Source: Methanosarcina sp. (GTDB lineage Archaea > Halobacteriota > Methanosarcinia > Methanosarcinales > Methanosarcinaceae). Taken from it: DNA of 9,943 nucleotides. The DNA lies in the NCBI GenBank assembly GCA_017883485.1, contig JADGNM010000065.1, positions 1 through 9,943 of the forward strand, given 5' to 3'. Below, one piece after another: positions 1 to 4,316 of this stretch; within the stretch, counting starts at the first letter, position 1; each line of letters starts with the position of its first letter. Position numbers and translations under genes: made by a program. The notes below the pieces were generated by a model that did not search any database, was not told where the DNA came from, and saw only the letters and a program-made list of their open reading frames with translations.

Positions 1-119
1 AGCCAACAATTAATGGAAACTAATTCAGATAAATATGCCCATTGAATCTTATGGAAGATGGCTATTGATGTTGTTTTACCCAGGCTGAATAGTTACAAAG
101 AATAAAGCAAAAAGGCAGG

Positions 120-512
120 TCAAGTATACCCTGTAATATCCTGTCCTATTGGAGTGCTCTTTCTTATACAATCTTCTCCGTAATTGGCCATATTTTCTAC
201 CGCAGATTTTAATATAGAAGGATATATTTCACCTACCTGTTCCCATACAGGCCTACCGTGACAGAAAAACTTGAATGTGGGTGTGCCCATAACTCCGTAC
301 CTTTCCGTAGTCCACGGATTTGACGCAATATCAATCCGGGCAAAAACTACCGAGCTCTTGAATTCCTGTGAATAATCAACAAAGTAAGGTTCCATAACTT
401 TGCAATAAGGACATGCAGGACTGTAAAACATCACAATAACTGGCTTTGGAGATTCTTCTACCAGCTGTCCCCATGTCATATCATCGATTTCAATTATACT
501 GTCGCCATTCAA
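120..512 (-). CDS. Thioredoxin-fold redox protein with a CPYC active site
   Basis: A 130-residue single-domain thioredoxin-fold protein, presumably a cytosolic thiol-disulfide oxidoreductase (no signal peptide seen). The active site is C34-P-Y-C37 after a hydrophobic beta strand (VIVMFY). The cis-proline motif is T77-P78, followed by the usual terminal strands and helix. Ordinary thioredoxins carry WCGPC; here the middle pair is Pro-Tyr, as in glutaredoxins, and the Trp before the first Cys is replaced by Ala. Two further cysteines lie at 84 and 115, the latter in a polar C-terminal tail. The start is taken as TTG at 510-512: an in-frame TGA lies immediately upstream, a GGGGGT Shine-Dalgarno sits 8 nt before it, and the first beta strand would be lost if the only nearby ATG (codon 12, no ribosome site) were used. 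The partner reductase and target are unknown. Bases 1-119 beyond its stop show no supportable gene. Fold is certain, substrate is not. Confidence 0.9.
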   Translation of the reverse strand: MNGDSIIEIDDMTWGQLVEESPKPVIVMFYSPACPYCKVMEPYFVDYSQEFKSSVVFARIDIASNPWTTERYGVMGTPTFKFFCHGRPVWEQVGEIYPSILKSAVENMANYGEDCIRKSTPIGQDITGYT

Positions 513-532
513 TCACTTTACCCCCAGATACA

Positions 533-580
533 ATAGGATTATAGGATGGATAAAACAAGGATGGATATAACTATAGGATT
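533..580. repeat. Nested direct repeats over the thioredoxin gene promoter
   Basis: The 10-mer AGGATGGATA occurs at 543-552 and 558-567, a 15-bp period. It is flanked symmetrically by the 8-mer ATAGGATT at 533-540 and 573-580. The block overlaps the likely minus-strand TATA element at 562-573, so it could be an operator for the redox gene. The repeats are seen directly; regulation is inference. Confidence 0.5.
562..573 (-). promoter_or_regulatory. Possible TATA box for the thioredoxin-fold gene
   Basis: On the minus strand this reads TAGTTATATCC, a fair match to an archaeal TATA box. Transcription would start about 25 bases downstream, near 540. That leaves a leader of about 30 nt containing the GGGGGT ribosome site (521-526) ahead of the TTG start. 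Predicted by eye only. Confidence 0.35.
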
Positions 581-603
581 GACAGAATAAGTATTTATGT
601 TAG

Positions 604-621
604 ACTGGTTACCGAACCGGT
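604..621. other. Small hairpin between thioredoxin and cbiP genes
   Basis: ACTGGTT and AACCGGT form a 7-bp stem (one G-T wobble on the plus strand) around the loop ACCG. It lies about 150 bases past the cbiP stop codon and upstream of the next minus-strand gene. It has no adjacent T-tract, so a terminator role is weakly supported. Confidence 0.25.
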
Positions 622-774
622 ACTTCATAAGTCAATATTTGTGCTTCATGGAATTAAAGTTCATGCATCTGCGTAGAAATTCCTTGGAGAATCGCCTTTT
701 TTAATATGGAATTGTTTTTCTTGCCCCATATGTCCAATTACCTTATTTCTTCGAATTTTCTTCATCTCATTTCT

Positions 775-2232
775 TCAAATTCCCATCATCTCATAAATTT
801 TTTTCATATCCAGATTCTGCTCAACTACATTTGCAAGTTCTTCGAAAGCGTCACTTTCGGTCATGGTATCTTCAGGCCTGTACTCAAGCCCTTTTTTCCT
901 GTACAGGTACTGCATAAAAGCATTTCTGACATTTGTGTTATCAAAAAGCCCATGCAGGTACGTGCCAATTATAAGGCCTTCCTCGTCAATTGCGCCATCA
1001 TCCCCAAAAACACTGCGGCAGGAATCAGTGATTCCCATATGGATTTCATATCCTTTTACTTCCTCCCCGTCTATGGGAGACAGGATAGGGCCGCAGGCAT
1101 TTACTTTTTTCGTGACCTGAATCGTTTTCTTTTCGTATGCTCCGAACTTTGTCCTTACGTCCAGAAGACCAAGGCCCTCGAATTCGGCTTCGACTCCATT
1201 TTCAACTCCTGAATCGAAAATGGTCTTTCCCATAATCTGGTAGCCGCCGCAGATCCCGAAAATAGGGATTTTCCCCTGAAATGCCCGGATTTTTTCGGCC
1301 ATGCTGCTTGTCTTTAAGTCGAGAAGGTCATTAACAGTATTTTTTGTACCAGGGATGATTATCGCATCCGGGTTCCCGAGTTCTTCATCAAGGTCCACGT
1401 AGCGGATTTTAGCAAGCCCTTCCAGGGGCTCAAAGTCCGTGAAATTTGAGATTCTTGGCAGGCGGATGACTGCAATTTCGATATCTTTTTCGCATTCCTT
1501 GCCTTCTTTATCCGCAAGCGAGACCGAATCTTCCGAGGGGATACGGATCTTGAAATAGGGAAGAACTCCAAGCACCGGGATTCCGGTTTTCTCTTCAAGC
1601 TGCTTTAAGCCCGGCTTCAGGATTTCTATGTCGCCCCTGAATTTATTGATGATAAATCCTTTAACGTTTTTACGCACGTCTCCGGGCAGAAGTTCAACTG
1701 TGCCGTAAAGGCTTGCAAAAACGCCTCCCCTTTCTATATCACCTACAAGAATTATCGGAGCCTGCGTAAGCCTTGCAGTGCCGACATTTACAATATCTCT
1801 TTCGTAGAGATTAATCTCGGCAGCCCCTCCGGCTCCCTCCATAACGAGAATATCATATTCTTTATAAAGCCTTTCCAGAGCTCCTTTGAGGACTGAGTTC
1901 ATCTCTGCTATGGAATCGTAGTACTGGCCTGCACTCTTGTCAGCATAAGGTTCCCCGAGCAGGATTACCTGGGAAACGCAGTCTCCTTTGGGTTTTAAAA
2001 GAACAGGGTTCATATCGGCAGTAGGCTCGGCACCTGCGGCTTTTGCCTGGATCGCCTGGGCAATTCCAATCTCCTTTCCGTCCTTTGTAATCCAGGAGTT
2101 CAGGCTCATGTTTTGAGCCTTGAAAGGAGCAACCCTGTAATTTCTTGAAAGGATCCTGCATATGGCAGTAACTACTGAACTTTTCCCAACGTGGGAGGCG
2201 GTTCCCAGGATCAAGACACTTTTCTTTTCCAT
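775..2232 (-). CDS. cbiP: Adenosylcobyric acid synthase (glutamine-hydrolysing)
   Basis: A 485-residue cytosolic enzyme of the CbiP/CobQ family. It uses ATP and glutamine to amidate the b, d, e and g side chains of adenosylcobyrinic acid a,c-diamide, giving adenosylcobyric acid, a late step in cobamide synthesis. The N-terminal dethiobiotin-synthetase-like ATPase domain has its P-loop at 10-18 (GTASHVGKS) and the acidic MEGAGG motif at 131-136. The C-terminal class I-like amidotransferase domain has GTKNT at 295-299, the nucleophile Cys328 in GICGGYQ, and His427 in GTYLHG. Length is normal for the family. The start at 2230-2232 is chosen because homology begins there and GAAGGTG (2241-2247) precedes it at 8 nt; the frame continues open upstream to a TTG at 2313 but that extension has no ribosome site. 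No other cobamide gene lies in the window. The 262-base spacer to the next gene suggests it is transcribed alone. Confidence 0.95.
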   Translation of the reverse strand: MEKKSVLILGTASHVGKSSVVTAICRILSRNYRVAPFKAQNMSLNSWITKDGKEIGIAQAIQAKAAGAEPTADMNPVLLKPKGDCVSQVILLGEPYADKSAGQYYDSIAEMNSVLKGALERLYKEYDILVMEGAGGAAEINLYERDIVNVGTARLTQAPIILVGDIERGGVFASLYGTVELLPGDVRKNVKGFIINKFRGDIEILKPGLKQLEEKTGIPVLGVLPYFKIRIPSEDSVSLADKEGKECEKDIEIAVIRLPRISNFTDFEPLEGLAKIRYVDLDEELGNPDAIIIPGTKNTVNDLLDLKTSSMAEKIRAFQGKIPIFGICGGYQIMGKTIFDSGVENGVEAEFEGLGLLDVRTKFGAYEKKTIQVTKKVNACGPILSPIDGEEVKGYEIHMGITDSCRSVFGDDGAIDEEGLIIGTYLHGLFDNTNVRNAFMQYLYRKKGLEYRPEDTMTESDAFEELANVVEQNLDMKKIYEMMGI

Positions 2233-2312
2233 TTTTACAACACCTTCTGACCGAGCACTTATTTTTCTAGTTCCAATAAATTGGCCATCAGTTCTTAATG
2301 CAAATGAAAACA

Positions 2313-2350
2313 AGTGTAAGTGTAAATCAAATGTAAATCAAGTAAACTTG
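2313..2350. promoter_or_regulatory. Direct repeats and palindrome upstream of cbiP
   Basis: TGTAAATCAA occurs at 2321-2330 and again at 2332-2341, an 11-bp period close to one helical turn, preceded by a partial copy (AGTGTAAG, 2313-2320). The second copy runs into the palindrome CAAGTAAACTTG (2339-2350). The block lies 80-120 bases ahead of the cbiP start and could be an operator or part of a leader. Repeats are seen; the regulatory role is inferred. No good TATA box was found with confidence. Confidence 0.4.
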
Positions 2351-2521
2351 TTCATTTTTAATGTTTATCCTCCTTATACTTCAACTAAAGAATAAATACT
2401 TTCGGATTTCATTGAAGGTTTTGTTTATTTACGTTATGGAAATAGCCGCTTTTAAGCTTTTTATTCTTTAATTTTTATTTTTTTCCTCGGGTTCTTAAAT
2501 CAGGAATAATGTTGTCCTGGC

Positions 2522-2926
2522 CTGATTGTCATAATTGCCTCTTTTGGGGTTGTCAGTACCCTTAACCTGTCGGTAATTGGTGCAACAAGCCAGATAGGCA
2601 TGCTTCGCGCTATGGGTGCTACGGTTTCCGGTATCCGAACAATCTTTATTCTTCAGAGCGGGATTCTGGGTCTTCTGGGAGCCCTTGCAGGTACGCTCAC
2701 AGGAGTTGCAATATCCCTGGCAATGGGCAAGTATGAGCTTCCAGTTGCCTCTTCATAACTCTATGGCGGCCTTACTACTATTCCAATTATAGTCCGGGCC
2801 GGGGATATTCTGATCCTCATTTCTGCTGTATTTCTGTTGAATTTGATTGCAGGAATTTACCCTGTCAAACAGGCTGCAAAACTGGACCCAGTGAAGTCCA
2901 GGAGAAAATTTCGCTCTATAAGATAA
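2522..2926 (+). pseudogene. Decayed C-terminal fragment of an FtsX/MacB-type ABC transporter permease
   Basis: Reading from 2522 gives about 134 codons that match the C-terminal FtsX domain of MacB/LolE-type permeases. There is a hydrophobic helix, then the diagnostic cytoplasmic motif GMLRAMGAT, a second Gly/Leu-rich helix (ILGLLGALAG), a third helix (ILILISAVFLLNLIAG) and the typical closing YPVKQAAKLDPVKS. Full-length permeases of this kind are about 400 residues; the periplasmic domain and first helix are missing, with no start codon or ribosome site and an in-frame TAA just upstream. A second in-frame TAA interrupts the fragment at 2756-2758, where homologues would continue. No ATPase partner gene lies beside it. 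It is almost certainly non-functional, a relic of deletion or rearrangement. The family call rests on the LRAMGA motif and helix pattern. Confidence 0.8.
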
Positions 2927-3033
2927 ACTATTTGATCCGATAAAAATTAATAACGTGGTTTAAAAAATTAGTATCATCAAACGTTTTGATGTCAATCAAT
3001 ATATTTTCGTCATTAAAAGTTAATTCCCGGTAG

Positions 3034-3042
3034 TTATATATC
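3034..3042 (+). promoter_or_regulatory. TATA box of a candidate small RNA
   Basis: TTATATATC is one of the best archaeal TATA matches in the window. Transcription would begin near 3064, about 20 bases before any ribosome site could lie, yet no open frame of useful size follows. What follows is a strong hairpin with a T-tract about 75 bases downstream. Confidence 0.45.
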
Positions 3043-3063
3043 ATTTTTGGCGAATACTAACAT

Positions 3064-3142
3064 GCGTAGAGATAGCGAACACACAACCTCGAGCAAGAAT
3101 TCTCATCTCCCGACCAAGGCATGAGAATTCTGCATTTTTTTT
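3064..3142 (+). ncRNA. Candidate small RNA of about 80 nt (or solitary IS end)
   Basis: A TATA box at 3034-3042 predicts a start near 3064. The transcript would run through an unstructured 30-nt segment into an 11-bp perfect stem (3096-3106 with 3121-3131) extended by GC/GC across one bulged A, and stop in T8 at 3135-3142. No open frame fits. Read on the other strand, the hairpin loop contains CCTTGGTCGGGAGATGA, resembling the core of the IS200/IS605-like structure at 9869-9917, so this may instead be a transposon-derived end. I do not recognise a known RNA family; C/D-box motifs were looked for and not found. Confidence 0.35.
3094..3142 (+). terminator. Hairpin followed by T8
   Basis: AGAATTCTCAT (3096-3106) and ATGAGAATTCT (3121-3131) pair perfectly over 11 bp around a 14-nt loop, with two more G-C pairs outside a bulged A at 3095. 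The stem is followed after a few bases by eight T residues (3135-3142), the layout of an intrinsic terminator on the plus strand. Confidence 0.5.
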
Positions 3143-3251
3143 ATGAAAAAGCTCTTCTAATTTTTTTCTCTGCGTTGCCTTAATGATCTGAAGGAATATT
3201 TCTCTGAAGAACTCCTTTAAAAATCATTTAATTCTCGAAATTGAATACAAA

Positions 3252-3258
3252 CAATTAT
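3252..3258 (+). promoter_or_regulatory. Possible TATA box for the small gene at 3284
   Basis: AATTATATC is centred near 3256. The expected start, 25-27 bases downstream, falls at about 3282, practically on the ATG at 3284, which lacks a Shine-Dalgarno. This arrangement fits a leaderless message. Confidence 0.35.
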
Positions 3259-3283
3259 ATCGATTGGTAATGTTCATTATTTG

Positions 3284-3505
3284 ATGGATGATAGCAGTGA
3301 ATACCAGCTTTACCTTGAGGCCCTCGATGAGGATAGATCTGCATGGGGAAGGAGAACTGCTATAAAAAGGCTCTGCAACTGTAGAACAGAAGAGTCTCTG
3401 TACTATCTTAATGAGATTATAGTTGATAGATATTATCTGGTGCCTGATTGGCTCAAAAGGATCGCAAGAGAATACTATGTGGACCTTTGCCTTGAGTTTC
3501 TCTAA
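3284..3505 (+). CDS. Small orphan protein, possibly HEAT-like helical
   Basis: A 73-residue acidic/aromatic protein that I do not recognise. It reads as nearly all alpha-helix, with an amphipathic segment (WGRRTAIKRLCNCRTEESL, about residues 21-39) that resembles one HEAT-type helical hairpin, followed by LNEIIVDRYYLVPDWLKRIA and a helical tail. There is no signal peptide or membrane helix. Its first codon is ATG at 3284; a TTG lies one codon upstream. No ribosome site precedes it, and a TATA-like element about 27 bases upstream suggests a leaderless transcript. It stands alone between long spacers. An antisense open frame covers the same bases, but its product is cysteine/serine-rich with no family look. 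The plus frame is preferred for its composition and clean start. HEAT assignment is a guess. Confidence 0.55.
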   Translation: MDDSSEYQLYLEALDEDRSAWGRRTAIKRLCNCRTEESLYYLNEIIVDRYYLVPDWLKRIAREYYVDLCLEFL

Positions 3506-3887
3506 TAATTGACTTTTAATACCGCTAGATTTCACAAGATATCTTATGAAAAGTACCTTTTTGAAGAAATATACTTTATCTTTAATTTCATGAAGTGTTA
3601 GTCAATCTTTTAGTCCATCTTAATGCTTAAGGATCACAATTACTAAAGTTTATATCCGATTACCTCAATTCTGTGTAAAATATTGAAATCGACTGAACTC
3701 AAAATATACGTGTTTCCTCTACTCATAGGTTCTTACTCGTGGTTTCAGTAACGAGTAGAATAGCAGACTTTTCCGTAAAAAAGTTGTAATTCGCTGTTTC
3801 GCGCTTTACCAAACTTTGGATCTTTGTGATTGGATCCTTGTAAATATTAGATCGCAGTATACTGATAATTATCTGGAAGGAATGAAT
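3506..3887. other. Long spacer with a promoter and competing hairpins
   Basis: This 382-base stretch holds no convincing protein gene. AAAGTTTATATCC at 3645-3657 is a strong BRE-plus-TATA match on the plus strand. Downstream, TACTCGT (3734-3740) can pair with ACGAGTA (3751-3757), while an upstream CTACTC (3719-3724) can pair with the same GAGTAG (3753-3758), giving two mutually exclusive stems. A weaker stem is ACTTTT/AAAAGT at 3767-3784. If the TATA box serves the gene at 3888, its leader would be about 210 nt long and structured. Confidence 0.5.
3645..3657 (+). promoter_or_regulatory. BRE/TATA promoter element
   Basis: AAAGTTTATATCC combines an A-rich BRE with a TTTATATC box. Predicted start near 3680. 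The nearest downstream gene on this strand is the membrane protein at 3888, which may also have a nearer, weaker TATA-like element (TGTAAATATTAG, around 3839-3850). Confidence 0.45.
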
Positions 3888-4124
3888 ATGAAAAAAGATA
3901 TTAAAAATATGGACAAAGGTACGAAAAATTCTTTAGGGAGCCCGACAATAATCTTGATGGGCATTGGAGCAATATTAAGCGCTGCTTTATTCTATTTTAT
4001 GTTTAAATATGCGGATCAGGGAAATCTGCTAATGGTTATTATAACTTCATCCCTGATAGTAGTCGTCTCATTTGGAGTTGTCAAAGGCATCGCTTACATA
4101 TCCAAACATAAGTACACTAAATAA
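3888..4124 (+). CDS. Small two-helix membrane protein, unknown function
   Basis: A 78-residue protein with a short, Lys-rich N-terminal segment, two predicted transmembrane helices (about residues 19-40 and 46-69) separated by a short loop with an Asp (YADQGN), and a Lys/His-rich tail. The positive charges at both ends suggest that N- and C-termini face the cytoplasm. The start at 3888 is chosen because GGAAGG (3875-3880) sits 7 nt before it; the open frame reaches back to 3816 and includes another ATG at 3882, but neither is well spaced from the ribosome site. No conserved motif is recognised and no neighbour suggests a role. It is followed by 192 bases with no gene before the converging herA gene. 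Confidence 0.7.
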   Translation: MKKDIKNMDKGTKNSLGSPTIILMGIGAILSAALFYFMFKYADQGNLLMVIITSSLIVVVSFGVVKGIAYISKHKYTK

Positions 4125-4316
4125 AATACCCACTAACTTAGTCCCCAGGCTTCCTGCCCCAGTCCTTGAGGTTTTAGTAAAAAGTCAGCAGGCTCTTCTC
4201 TACATTCTTTTTTAATCCTGCAGGTGTCGTATTCCAATTAAATTTGAACTTCAGGTTAATTTTCTAGTGACCCTGCTTTTATGTCCATAATGTATTGGAC
4301 CGATTCCTTAGGAAGA

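Larger units (their letters stand above)
2927..3283. other. Gene-free spacer holding a hairpin and a candidate RNA unit
   Basis: This 357-base AT-rich stretch has no convincing protein gene. It contains a 7-bp hairpin (CATCAAA 2975-2981 with TTTGATG 2985-2991, loop CGT), which could end transcription from the permease relic, and the promoter-hairpin unit at 3034-3142 described separately. It ends with the promoter of the small gene at 3284. Confidence 0.6.

Noticed and set aside
1..45. Possible C-terminal end of a plus-strand gene entering from the left edge
   Set aside because: Only 14 sense codons before a TGA in one frame, with no recognisable sequence; cannot be supported.
706..1212. Plus-strand open frame of 168 codons opposite cbiP
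   Set aside because: Entirely antisense to a well-supported gene; its product is rich in Phe, His, Ser and Cys with no domain, as expected from the complement of a biased coding strand.
3224..3535. Minus-strand open frame of 103 codons opposite the small orphan gene
   Set aside because: No ribosome site or TATA box for it was seen, and the product has no family features; the plus-strand frame is the better candidate, though neither is proven.
4125..4316. Possible terminator between the convergent small membrane protein gene and herA
   Set aside because: Only a 5-bp GCAGG/CCTGC pairing with a long loop was found; too weak to call.
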